Shown piece after piece: positions 44,343 through 54,248 of a stretch of 64,000 bases of DNA. The notes beneath the pieces are model-generated. The model was not told where the DNA came from and did no database searches. It saw only the letters and a list, made by a program, of their open reading frames with translations. The position numbers and the translations under genes were made by a program. Numbering within the stretch: the first letter of the stretch is position 1; each line of letters starts with the position of its first letter. Origin of the DNA: Variovorax paradoxus (GTDB lineage: Bacteria; Pseudomonadota; Gammaproteobacteria; Burkholderiales; Burkholderiaceae_C); contig NZ_CP045644.1 in NCBI RefSeq assembly GCF_009498455.1, positions 3,475,001-3,539,000 of the forward strand, written 5' to 3'.

Positions 44343-45431
44343 TCAGCGGTTGTCGTCGGTGCGCAGCCGCAGCAGGGCGCGCACGAAGCCGTGGTCCGAG
44401 CGCGAGCGGTCGCGCCCTTCGTGCAGGTGGTCGTTGAAGTAGTCGACGCGGCGCACGTCGCCCAGGCTGTGACGGCTGGTGGCAACGAACTCCTCGCTCA
44501 CGAGGATCTGGTCGAGCACATCCGGGAAGCCCTGGTGGATGTGCGAATAGGCCACGTCCTTCTTGAGCGCCGACTCGCCCTGCATCTCGTAGGCGTTGAA
44601 CAGCGCCACGTCGCGCGCGGCCTTGTCGTAGGCCACCTCGGAGGTCGCGGCCACCAGCTGCGTGGTCACGCTGTGCGGGTTGTCGTTGAAGTCGCCCATC
44701 ACCACCAGCGGCACGTTGGTGCCCTGCAGCAGGTCGATCACGATGCAGCGCAGGGCTGCGGCCTCGGCGCCGCGCATCAGCAAGGAGCGCAGCGAGGCCA
44801 TCGCGCCGATCTTGCGGTCGTCGCGATCTTCGAGGGAGTTGCCTTGCGCGTCCTGCAGGAACTTGGGGCGCTTGGACTTCAGGTGCACCGTCAGCACATG
44901 CACCTGCTGGCCGTGCTTCATGCGCACGGTGACCAGCAGGGGCGGGCGCTCGAAGCGCGTGTGCGGGCCGAGGCCCGGCACGTCGACGCCGAAGCCCGGT
45001 GGAAAGTCGACGAAGGACTGCGTGCTTTCCACCTGCAGCCGCGTGACGATGCCGACGCGCGGCGTGCCTTGTGCGCCTGGCCGACCGGGCGTGTCCGGTG
45101 GGCTCGCGGGCGGCGGCGTGTTCTCGGCGCCCGGCACCGAGACGAAGTCGTAGCGCAGTCCGCTGCGCCCGATGGCGGCTTTCAGCGCCGCTTCGTCCCA
45201 CACCTCCTGCACCGCGAGCACGTCGGCGTTGAGCGCATGGATGCGCTCGCCGATCCAGTCGATCTTGCGTTCGTATTCGCGCTCGTTGTAGGCGTCCTGG
45301 TTCTCGTAGTACACGCGGTTCGGGTTCGCGAGGTTGAGCAGGTTGCAGGTCGCGACGAAGAGCGTGGCGTAGTTGGGCAGGATGTAGGAGGGCATGGCCA
45401 ACACATTGTGTCCTGAGAAGGTGTTGGCCAT
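44343..45431 (-). CDS. Endonuclease/exonuclease/phosphatase family protein
   Basis: 362 residues from the ATG at 45431; a second in-frame ATG is at 45395. Motifs of the family are present: ATCNLLNLANP, VLAVQEVWDE with the metal-binding Glu, LTVHLKSKRP, VVMGDFNDNP with the catalytic Asp/Asn, and SDHGFVRA with the terminal Asp-His pair. It may cleave DNA, RNA or phospho-esters; no signal peptide is seen. Both possible starts fall in the arms of an inverted repeat. It converges with the dehydratase gene. Confidence 0.85.
   Translation of the reverse strand: MANTFSGHNVLAMPSYILPNYATLFVATCNLLNLANPNRVYYENQDAYNEREYERKIDWIGERIHALNADVLAVQEVWDEAALKAAIGRSGLRYDFVSVPGAENTPPPASPPDTPGRPGAQGTPRVGIVTRLQVESTQSFVDFPPGFGVDVPGLGPHTRFERPPLLVTVRMKHGQQVHVLTVHLKSKRPKFLQDAQGNSLEDRDDRKIGAMASLRSLLMRGAEAAALRCIVIDLLQGTNVPLVVMGDFNDNPHSVTTQLVAATSEVAYDKAARDVALFNAYEMQGESALKKDVAYSHIHQGFPDVLDQILVSEEFVATSRHSLGDVRRVDYFNDHLHEGRDRSRSDHGFVRALLRLRTDDNR
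45394..45431 (-). repeat. Inverted repeat spanning both possible start codons
   Basis: ATGGCCAACAC (45394-45404) and GTGTTGGCCAT (45421-45431) are exact complements with a 16-base loop. Each arm holds one candidate ATG of the exonuclease-family gene on the minus strand, so a hairpin in the message would hide either start. Confidence 0.55.
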
Positions 45432-45485
45432 CTCACGGCAACTGCCGATAGCTAAGTCGCCCCAGAGTGCTTTGCTTGGGACCCT

Positions 45486-46760
45486 CTATTCGTGTTCGGG
45501 CCCACTCTTCGTAGACGGCAGATCATTGCAGTGCTCATCTAGCCAGAGTTGCTCCATTTGGTTGCTCTTATTCAGGGATGTGAGAATGGTTGAAGGTCGC
45601 GTCAATGCGCCGCCAGCAAGCACCTTTTGTGACTGATCCGCTCCGATCCGCGGCCATGAAAGCACCTCTTTCCTAGGAATTGGGATCGTCTGGCGGCCAT
45701 CGACTGCGGGCCAGTGGCCCTCCGCATCCATTGGAGCAAGCTCAATCAAATAGGGTGAGCCGAGCCGAGACTTAAGTATTGCTGGGCAGACGACTGCGAT
45801 CTTCTGATCGGGCAACGAGGTACACACAGGACCGCCCCGGACCGCGGCATTGAGTAGCTCGCATCCATGGGCTGTCAGTACTAGGCGAGCCGGAATGTTT
45901 GCAAGACCAAGGGCTTTAAAAGCTGTCAGTGCAAGTCCTGTGAGGTTGCCTTGCATCACAAGGGCGATCAGCATGGTGAGCATCCCCGCAAAGGCACCTC
46001 GCACCGCGGCGTGCAGCGTATTGGATCGGAGTACCAAGGCATTGACGAGTGCAAGTACTCCCAACCAAACGACGAGTGCTTGGAAGAAGCGTGTGTCGTT
46101 GTCGGGCTCGCTGCCTTGCCGCATCAAGGCGAGTGTGACCACGATTGTCATGAGCATCATTGCCCAAATCACCTGAACGAAGAAATAGCTGAACGAGAGG
46201 TCAGCTCGACGCATCCATACTGATGCTCTGGAAGTGGCGGGCTTCCGGCTCTTCCCTTCGACAGAGCAGCCGATCGCAAAAGCTAGCAAGGCCATTGAGA
46301 GAAGAGTGGCACTGAGAATCCAACTCTGATCGATCGTAGGAAGCTGGGATGACAGCGGGACAAGAGGGTGGACAAAAAACAAAATCAATAAGAACACCGC
46401 AGGGATACCGCACAGCAGCATATTGCGAATCGCCATGCCCGATACAGCGCCCTTGTTCTCAATACTCATCGAGATGATGGCTGGAGCGACGCCTCCACCA
46501 CCAATGAAGAGGACGATAGCGATGCCGATCACAGCTACTGCCGCCAATAGCGTACTCGAGCTTGCCCAGTCCAGTTCTGGCAAATGCTTGATAGAAACCA
46601 GAAATAGAAGCGTCATGAACCCCCCGGTCAATAAAACTGCCGTCGTGAGCGTTTTGAACGGATGTGCTTTTGCTGCAACTAACCACCAAGGCTCAGGTTT
46701 GACAGAAGATCTGAGCGAGGGGCGTTGCAGTGTTCTCTTAACGATTGAATCCTTGCGCAC
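45486..46760 (-). CDS. Unrecognised seven-helix membrane protein with C-terminal soluble domain
   Basis: 424 residues with a GTG start at 46760 and AGGGA upstream. Hydrophobic helices lie at about 37-57, 69-88, 111-133, 146-165, 188-212, 225-245 and 254-276. Residues 290-424 form a soluble tail with several Cys (HGCELLN, PVCTSL, VVCPAIL) and a positive segment. I recognise no family. Codon use is less GC-biased than in neighbours, and the gene has no conserved-looking partner, which suggests acquisition by transfer. It is separated from the exonuclease gene by 54 bases. Confidence 0.65.
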   Translation of the reverse strand: MRKDSIVKRTLQRPSLRSSVKPEPWWLVAAKAHPFKTLTTAVLLTGGFMTLLFLVSIKHLPELDWASSSTLLAAVAVIGIAIVLFIGGGGVAPAIISMSIENKGAVSGMAIRNMLLCGIPAVFLLILFFVHPLVPLSSQLPTIDQSWILSATLLSMALLAFAIGCSVEGKSRKPATSRASVWMRRADLSFSYFFVQVIWAMMLMTIVVTLALMRQGSEPDNDTRFFQALVVWLGVLALVNALVLRSNTLHAAVRGAFAGMLTMLIALVMQGNLTGLALTAFKALGLANIPARLVLTAHGCELLNAAVRGGPVCTSLPDQKIAVVCPAILKSRLGSPYLIELAPMDAEGHWPAVDGRQTIPIPRKEVLSWPRIGADQSQKVLAGGALTRPSTILTSLNKSNQMEQLWLDEHCNDLPSTKSGPEHE

Positions 46761-47160
46761 GAAAAATCCCTATGTTGATAGCCGCCAGAAAAATCTCTCG
46801 CAGCCTCACTCAAGATACAGGGAGCGTGTCGAGCCAGTCAATGTTGCATGGAAGGGCGCCGATCTTATGGCCTGAGCCATTCACTTGATTGCCACGGAAA
46901 TCAGGATGTGATCGCACTGAATAACTTTCTCCTGGGAGGCAAATGTATGGAGCCTCTCTATTTCTTCTGGGCGAACGAAGAGTCTGTGAAGTCACCGAAC
47001 TCCAAAGCGATTGTTCGCGCGTGCGGACGCTCAGCAACCAGAGTTGGAAGTTGCACGGGTTCGCTTCAGCAATAAAAAAAGCCCCGCATCAGCGAGGCAT
47101 TTCATTCGAGATTCCAAGTAGACCTTTTGCACGGTCTACTCGGAGAGTTTGAAGGAGGCT
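46761..47160. other. AT-richer intergenic stretch without a convincing gene
   Basis: About 400 bases between the membrane-protein gene and rhlE. Short frames exist on both strands but none has a good start site, a recognisable motif or GC-biased third positions. The only clear element is the rhlE terminator near 47074-47099. The stretch shares the lower GC of the membrane-protein gene, so both probably arrived together. Confidence 0.6.
47074..47099 (-). terminator. Intrinsic terminator of rhlE
   Basis: On the minus strand GCCTCGC pairs with GCGGGGC (one T-G wobble) over a TGAT loop and is followed by seven T. It lies 62 bases after the rhlE stop codon and defines that transcript's end. Confidence 0.8.
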
Positions 47161-48984
47161 TCAGCGACCGAACGAACGACCGCCGCCGCCACCGCCGGAG
47201 CGGTTGCCGCCACCGCCGCTGCCGCCGTAGCCACCGCCCGAGCGGCCACCGCCACCCGAACGGTTGCCGCCGTAGCCGCCACCACCGCCGCCGCCACCCG
47301 GGCGACCGCCGCGACCGCGACCACCCATGTGGTCGACGCTCGTGCGCAACGGATCCGGCTGGCCGGCTGCACCGCCGCCTGCGACGGCTTCAGCGCGCAG
47401 GTGCGCGACCTGGTTGGCTTGCGTCGGGCTGTGGCTGTTGCCGTGATGGCGCGGTTGGCGCTCTTCATGCGGCGTGTGGTGATGCGGCTGCTGCGGTGCG
47501 CGCGGCTGGCCTTGTTGCGGGCCGCGACCTTGTGCGGGACGGGCTGCGCCCGGGCCGCGCGGGCCCTGGCCTTGGCCTTGGCCGCCACCGTTGGCATTGC
47601 GGCCTTGACCGCCGCCGCCCTGGCCGCCACCGCGGCGTTGACCGCCGCCGTTGCCGCCACCACCACCGCCGCCAGCGCGTTCGCCGCCACCCTGGCCGGC
47701 CTTGTTCTCGCGGATGCGCGACATCATTTCGGTGCGGGCGGCCTTGGCGGCTGCCTGCATGACTTCGCGGCTCGGCGGACGGCCGGCGCCGCCCCAGATC
47801 GTCTGGCGACCCATGGCGATCGGTTCGGCGCGTTCGCCTTCTTCAGGACCGAAGCCCTCGACCTTCTGCACCGGAATCGTCTGCTTCGTGAAGCGTTCGA
47901 TTTCCTGCATGAAGCCTTCTTCGTCCAGGCACACGAAGCTCACGGCCTCGCCGCTCGAACCGGCGCGGCCGGTGCGGCCGATGCGGTGCACGTAGTCTTC
48001 GCTGACGTTCGGGATTTCGTAGTTCACGACGTGCGGCAGCTCGTCGATGTCGATGCCGCGGGCCGCGATGTCGGTGGCCACCAGCGCGCGGATGTCGCCG
48101 CTCTTGAAGCCGGCCAGCGCCTGCGTGCGGGCGCTCTGGCTCTTGTTGCCGTGCAGCGCCATCGCCTCGATGCCGTTCTTGGTGAGGAACTCGGCCACGC
48201 TGTTGGCGCCGAACTTGGTGCGCGTGAAGACGAGCACCTGGCTCCACTTGTGCTCGTTGATGATGTGCGCGAGCAGCGCCTTCTTCTTGCCGCGGCCCAC
48301 GGGGTGGATCACCTGCGTGATGCGCTGCACCGTGGTGTTGCGCGGCGTGACCTGGATGCTCTGCGGGTTCTTGAGCAGCGAGCCGGCGAGGTCGCGAATT
48401 TCGTCGCTGAAGGTGGCCGAGAACAGCAGGCTCTGCTTTTCCTTGGGCACCAGGGCCAGGATCTTCTTCACGTCGTGGATGAAGCCCATGTCCAGCATGC
48501 GGTCGGCTTCGTCCAGGATCAGCATCTGGACCTGGCTCAGGTCGAGCATGCCCTGCTGTTGCAGGTCGAGCAGGCGGCCGGGGGTGGCCACGAGGATGTC
48601 GACACCCTTCTTGAGCTTGCTGATCTGCGGGTTCATGCCGACGCCGCCGAAGATCACGGTCGAGTCGAGCTGCAGGTACTTGCCGTAGGTGCGCACCGAC
48701 TCTTCGACCTGGGCCGCGAGTTCACGCGTGGGGGTCAGCACGAGGGCACGGATGCCGATGCCGCCGAACTTGTTGGTGGCGCTGCGGCTCATGGTGAGCT
48801 TGTGCAGCATCGGCAGGGTGAAGGCCGCGGTCTTGCCGGTGCCGGTCTGGGCGCCGCCCAGCAGGTCGTGGCCGTCGAGGACCACGGGGATGGCTTGCGC
48901 CTGGATGGGGGTGGGGGTGTCGTAGCCGTGCTCGTGCACAGCCTTCAAGATGGCGGGAGCCAGCTTCAGTTCGTCAAAATTCAT
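47161..48984 (-). CDS. rhlE: DEAD-box ATP-dependent RNA helicase, RhlE type
   Basis: 607 residues. The helicase core (about 1-380) has the Q motif ([13 protein letters not shown]), [18 protein letters not shown] in [13 protein letters not shown] in LLFSATFS, and HRIGRTGR. The last 170 residues are a disordered Gly/Arg/Gln/Asn-rich tail with RGG-like units ([17 protein letters not shown]). RhlE proteins unwind RNA duplexes during ribosome assembly and cold adaptation. The start at 48984 ([10 protein letters not shown]) fits the family; an earlier ATG at 49005 is possible. The 288-base gap to ettA holds both promoters and a small hairpin at 49206-49221. Confidence 0.93.
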   Translation of the reverse strand: MNFDELKLAPAILKAVHEHGYDTPTPIQAQAIPVVLDGHDLLGGAQTGTGKTAAFTLPMLHKLTMSRSATNKFGGIGIRALVLTPTRELAAQVEESVRTYGKYLQLDSTVIFGGVGMNPQISKLKKGVDILVATPGRLLDLQQQGMLDLSQVQMLILDEADRMLDMGFIHDVKKILALVPKEKQSLLFSATFSDEIRDLAGSLLKNPQSIQVTPRNTTVQRITQVIHPVGRGKKKALLAHIINEHKWSQVLVFTRTKFGANSVAEFLTKNGIEAMALHGNKSQSARTQALAGFKSGDIRALVATDIAARGIDIDELPHVVNYEIPNVSEDYVHRIGRTGRAGSSGEAVSFVCLDEEGFMQEIERFTKQTIPVQKVEGFGPEEGERAEPIAMGRQTIWGGAGRPPSREVMQAAAKAARTEMMSRIRENKAGQGGGERAGGGGGGGNGGGQRRGGGQGGGGQGRNANGGGQGQGQGPRGPGAARPAQGRGPQQGQPRAPQQPHHHTPHEERQPRHHGNSHSPTQANQVAHLRAEAVAGGGAAGQPDPLRTSVDHMGGRGRGGRPGGGGGGGGYGGNRSGGGGRSGGGYGGSGGGGNRSGGGGGGRSFGR

Positions 48985-49272
48985 TGTGGAAACAACAAGC
49001 GCCATACACGGCGCAGTGGCATCGGCCCGCTTGGCGTCTTGGTGACACCGAGCCAGTCAAGGCAGATGAAGGTCAGGGGTGGGAGCCGGAAAACCCGCTG
49101 TGATGAGGGGTTTCTTCGTCCCCGGCAGAGAGCCGGTTTGCGGGCAACTGGACCCGGCAACGAGGACTATTGTCGCATGAGTCGATAATCATGGGTTCGC
49201 CGCGCCCGGATCACTGTCCGGACGACCGTGCTTTTACGCAAATCCCAAGCTACCCGAGGTAATCATTCACAG

Positions 49273-50934
<1,662 letters not shown>

Positions 50935-50947
50935 GGCTTCGGTTTTT

Positions 50948-50984
50948 CTCCCTCCCCTTCCGGGGGAGGGTTGGGGTGGGGGCA
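50948..50984 (+). repeat. Third copy of the C-rich/G-rich repeat
   Basis: CTCCCTCCCCTTCCGGGGGA followed by GGGTTGGGGTGGGGGC matches the copies at 4861-4976. It lies 13 bases after ettA and again has four G-runs. The C-rich half can pair with the first G-runs as a short hairpin. Confidence 0.7.
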
Positions 50985-51022
50985 CGACGGCCTTCGATCA
51001 AGCCCCAAGTCGCTTCGACCAG

Positions 51023-51052
51023 AGCGCGCGGTTCCGCAAGGGGCCGCGCGCT
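51023..51052. terminator. Terminator-like hairpin between ettA and pabC
   Basis: AGCGCGCGG (51023-51031) and CCGCGCGCT (51044-51052) are perfect complements with a 12-base loop. T-runs are short on both sides (TTTG on plus, AAAG-derived on minus). Position between convergent genes suggests bidirectional termination. Confidence 0.55.
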
Positions 51053-51059
51053 TTGTCGT

Positions 51060-51692
51060 TCAGGGGGCGTCGTTGTCGACGAGGTCGGCGTCGAGCCAGC
51101 CGCGCAGGCTGTTGACGAAGGCCAGCGCCTCGACGCGCGGCAGGTCGTCCACGCGCACGACCGCTTCGGTCAATTGCCCTTCGCGCAGCCGGCGGGCACG
51201 CCCGATGCCGTCGAGCAGGCCGCAGTGCAGCGGCGGCGTGACCCAGCGGCCATCGAGCTGCAGCGCGATGTTGCCGCGCGTGCATTCGGTGATCTCGCCC
51301 TCGCGGTTCCACAGCAGCGTGTCGAACACGCCGGGCGCGGTGGGCGTGAAGGCTTCGTAGTGCGCGCGGTGCGTCGTCTTGAAGCGCGAGAACTCGCTGG
51401 AGGCTTCGTCGAAGGCGCGTGGGGCCAGCTGCAGGCGAACGCGCGGCGGTGGGGCGTCCATGGCGAAGGCCTCGGCGCGCGGCTGGCCTTGCGCATCGAG
51501 CAGCAAACGCACGCGCCATGTGCCTGTGGCATGCGCGGCGCGCAGTTGGTCCAGGCAGGCCGTCACATTTGCTTCGTGCCACGGATAGCCGAAGTGCGCC
51601 GCCGCGTGGCGCATGCGGGCCAGGTGCGCGGGCGCATCGCGCAGCGTGCCATCGGCCAGCGCCAGGGTTTCGAGCAGCTCGAAGGAGGTCAT
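51060..51692 (-). CDS. pabC: Aminotransferase class IV, aminodeoxychorismate lyase-like
   Basis: 210 residues, shorter than E. coli PabC (about 270). The PLP lysine is Lys105 (FKTTHRAHYEAF) and the cofactor-gripping Glu134 is in ITECTRGNIAL, as in the PabC-type domain that other bacteria fuse to PabB. It makes 4-aminobenzoate and pyruvate from aminodeoxychorismate. Its start overlaps the pabB stop (ATGA at 51689-51692), so the two subunits are made together. Confidence 0.85.
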   Translation of the reverse strand: MTSFELLETLALADGTLRDAPAHLARMRHAAAHFGYPWHEANVTACLDQLRAAHATGTWRVRLLLDAQGQPRAEAFAMDAPPPRVRLQLAPRAFDEASSEFSRFKTTHRAHYEAFTPTAPGVFDTLLWNREGEITECTRGNIALQLDGRWVTPPLHCGLLDGIGRARRLREGQLTEAVVRVDDLPRVEALAFVNSLRGWLDADLVDNDAP

Positions 51693-52843
51693 GGTTGCGA
51701 AGATACAGCCGCGCTCAGAAACGCGCGCTTGTGCCGCCACTCGTCCCACTCCGCATCCGCCTGCGCATCGGCCGTGATGCCGCTGCCGATGCCGCAGCGT
51801 GCGGCGTTGCCGTGCAGCGTGACGGTGCGGATCGGCACGTTGAAGGTCGCGTGCCCGCCGGGCCGCACCACGCCCACGGCGCCGCAGTACACGCCGCGTG
51901 CCTCGGGCTCCAGCGCGCGGATCATGCGCATGGCGCTCACCTTCGGCGCGCCGGTGATGGAGCCGCAGGGGAACAGCGCCGCGAACAGGTCGGCCAGCGT
52001 GGTGCCCTCGCGCAGCCGGGCCTCCACGTCGGAGGTCATCTGCCACACGGTGGGCAGCGCCTCGGTGTGGAAGAGGCGCGGCACGCGCACCGAGAAGCGC
52101 TGGGCCACGCGGGAGAGGTCGTTGCGGATCAGGTCCACGATCATCACGTTCTCGGCGCGCTCCTTGGGCACGGTGCGCAGCCGCAGCGCGTGGGCGGCGT
52201 CTTCGGCGGGCGTGGCGCCGCGCGGCGCGGTGCCCTTCATGGGGCGCACGAGGATGCGGTCGCCGTCGCGGTCGAAGAACAGCTCGGGCGACACCGAGAG
52301 CACCTGCTCGTCGCCGGTGTCGATGAAGGCGCCGTAGCCGTTGGGTTGCGCCTGGCGCAGCGCGTGGAACCAGGCCTGCGCGTCGCCGTCGAAGGCCGCG
52401 CGCAGCGGCGCCGTGTAGTTGAGCTGGTACAGCACGCCGTCGGCGATGGCGCGGTGGATCGCCTGCATGTTGAGGTCGAAGGCCTCGCGCGACAGGTCGG
52501 CCGTCCATGCGACGGGCGCCACGGCGGGCACCGGCACATCGGGCCATGGCCACATCTCGTCGTGCACGCCGAACCAGGCCAGCGGCCCGTCGGGGGCATG
52601 CACGTCGAACGCCGGATCGAAGGCCGCGGCGGCCTCGTAGCGCAGGTGGCCGACGCACCAGCGGCCTTCGCGGGCCAGCGCCTCGACGGCTTCCAGCACG
52701 GGCCTCACTTCGTGCGGCGCGTGGGCCACCAGCACGCGCACGGGCGCACCGAAGGCCGCGCGCAGCCGGCTCGCGCCGTCGGTGCGCGGGTCGGCGAAGT
52801 CGATCAGCGTGGACAGCAAGCGCGCGCTGTCACTCGGCGGCAC
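51689..52843 (-). CDS. pabB: Aminodeoxychorismate synthase component I
   Basis: 384 residues from a GTG start at 52843, a compact form lacking much of the N-terminal domain of anthranilate synthases. The key Lys203 (RPMKGTAPRG) marks aminodeoxychorismate synthase; anthranilate synthase would have Ala here. VMIVDLIRNDL, FPCGSITGAPKVSAM and GIGSGITADA are the chorismate-enzyme motifs. It aminates chorismate with ammonia from a PabA-type subunit not seen here. Its first codons overlap the end of the TAXI gene by 14 bases. Confidence 0.93.
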   Translation of the reverse strand: MPPSDSARLLSTLIDFADPRTDGASRLRAAFGAPVRVLVAHAPHEVRPVLEAVEALAREGRWCVGHLRYEAAAAFDPAFDVHAPDGPLAWFGVHDEMWPWPDVPVPAVAPVAWTADLSREAFDLNMQAIHRAIADGVLYQLNYTAPLRAAFDGDAQAWFHALRQAQPNGYGAFIDTGDEQVLSVSPELFFDRDGDRILVRPMKGTAPRGATPAEDAAHALRLRTVPKERAENVMIVDLIRNDLSRVAQRFSVRVPRLFHTEALPTVWQMTSDVEARLREGTTLADLFAALFPCGSITGAPKVSAMRMIRALEPEARGVYCGAVGVVRPGGHATFNVPIRTVTLHGNAARCGIGSGITADAQADAEWDEWRHKRAFLSAAVSSQP

Positions 52844-54221
52844 GGGCCGGTGGCGCGACGGGCGGCGCCTTCACCGGGCTCGCAGATCCCGCGAGCGCGC
52901 GCTTGCGCACCGCATAGATGTTGTTGCGCAGCGCGTAGAGCTCGTCGGCATACGACAGCGGCACCGCCACCTTGTTGACCACGCGGTCGAGGTCGTCGAG
53001 TTCTTCCACCAGCTTGTCGCGTTCGGCCTGGCTCTGGCGCACGTCCACCTTGGCTTCGATGTCGCGCAGCCGCGCGTACCAGCGGAACACGCGGCGGCGC
53101 ACGCGGAACTGGTAAAGCGGCGGGATCACGCGGCTCAGCGGCAGCATCAGCACGAGCACACCGCCCAGCACCAGCCACATGCGCTCGACCAGGTTGCTGG
53201 CCCAGAACGGCAGGTAGCGCTGCCAGAACGGCGGCGTGCCGTTGATCGCGCGGTCGCCCTCGGGGCTCACGGGCAGTTCGCTGGTGCGGGTGTTGGGGAA
53301 GTCGCGTGCGCGGTTGAACCAGCCGGCGTCGCTGTGCACGGTCTGCGCGGCCTGCGCGAACAACTGGCGCAGGGCCGGATGGGTTTCGTCGCGCGACAGC
53401 AGCGAGGTGGTGGCGGCGAGCAGCGACACGTCGTGCAGCGGCAGGTCTTTCGACAGGTCGACCACGCCGCGCGGCAGCGACACGGCCGACAGGAACGGAA
53501 AGCGCCGCGTGTAGGCCTCGGCCTGGCCGAAGTCCATGAGCTGGATGTCGCCGGCGCGCAGCAGGCGCTGCACCTGCGGCGACTGCGGCGCCGAGAACAG
53601 CACGATGGCGTCGAGCAGCCCGGCCTGCAGCGCTTCGGCGGCGGCGGCCTGCTCGAGGTTCGACAGCAGCAGGTCGTCGGGCCCGAGCCGGTTGGCCTTG
53701 AGCAGCCGCTCCATGATCTCGGGCAGGCCGCTGCCGGGCAGGTCGACGTTCACGCGCAGGCCGCGCAACTGCGTGAGCGAGGTCAGCGTGCCGGTCTTGC
53801 GGTCGAGCTTCTGCGCGACGTCGGTGCGATAGAAGAGCCAGATCGGCTCGTAGAACAGCGCGCCCAGCGAGCGCAGGCCGGCCTCTTCGTCGGCCACCGG
53901 GTCGGCGCTGCCGCCGCGCACGAAGGCCACGTCGGCACCGCCGCTGCGCAGCAGCTGCAGGTTCTCGGTCGAGCCCGAGGTGGGTTTGAGCTCGACGGTG
54001 ATGCCGCTGTGCTTCAAGGCATCGGCGTAGCGCTTGCCGAACTGCGCATAGGCGCTGCCCGTGGGGCCGGTGGCCAGCGTCACGTGCTTGGGCGGCTGCG
54101 GCTGCAGCCACCAGTAGGCCGCAATCAGCAGGCCGATGACGATGAACACGATCGGGCCGGCCGAGGCGATCAGGTCGCGGATCGACAGCAGGATCAGCTT
54201 CAGGGTGCGGGGAAACGCCAT
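52830..54221 (-). CDS. Membrane-anchored TAXI-type solute-binding protein
   Basis: 463 residues. A single helix at about 18-38 precedes a TAXI domain (VTLATGPTGSAYAQFGKRYA, VELKPTSGSTENLQLL, ADVAFVRGG), then a second hydrophobic segment (VERMWLVLGGVLVLMLPL) and a coiled, charged C-terminal part (RQSQAERDKLVEELDDLD). Usual TAXI proteins are soluble and sit next to a fused TRAP permease; this one has two membrane segments and no permease nearby. It may be a sensor or scaffold rather than a transporter part (inference). Confidence 0.8.
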   Translation of the reverse strand: MAFPRTLKLILLSIRDLIASAGPIVFIVIGLLIAAYWWLQPQPPKHVTLATGPTGSAYAQFGKRYADALKHSGITVELKPTSGSTENLQLLRSGGADVAFVRGGSADPVADEEAGLRSLGALFYEPIWLFYRTDVAQKLDRKTGTLTSLTQLRGLRVNVDLPGSGLPEIMERLLKANRLGPDDLLLSNLEQAAAAEALQAGLLDAIVLFSAPQSPQVQRLLRAGDIQLMDFGQAEAYTRRFPFLSAVSLPRGVVDLSKDLPLHDVSLLAATTSLLSRDETHPALRQLFAQAAQTVHSDAGWFNRARDFPNTRTSELPVSPEGDRAINGTPPFWQRYLPFWASNLVERMWLVLGGVLVLMLPLSRVIPPLYQFRVRRRVFRWYARLRDIEAKVDVRQSQAERDKLVEELDDLDRVVNKVAVPLSYADELYALRNNIYAVRKRALAGSASPVKAPPVAPPARAAE

Positions 54222-54248
54222 GGAATGCCTCGTCGTGCGGTGCGCGCG

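Noticed and set aside
46810..47152. Short frames of 69-75 codons on both strands in the AT-richer gap
   Set aside because: No ribosome site, no motif, and overlapping frames are equally long, so none is better supported than chance.
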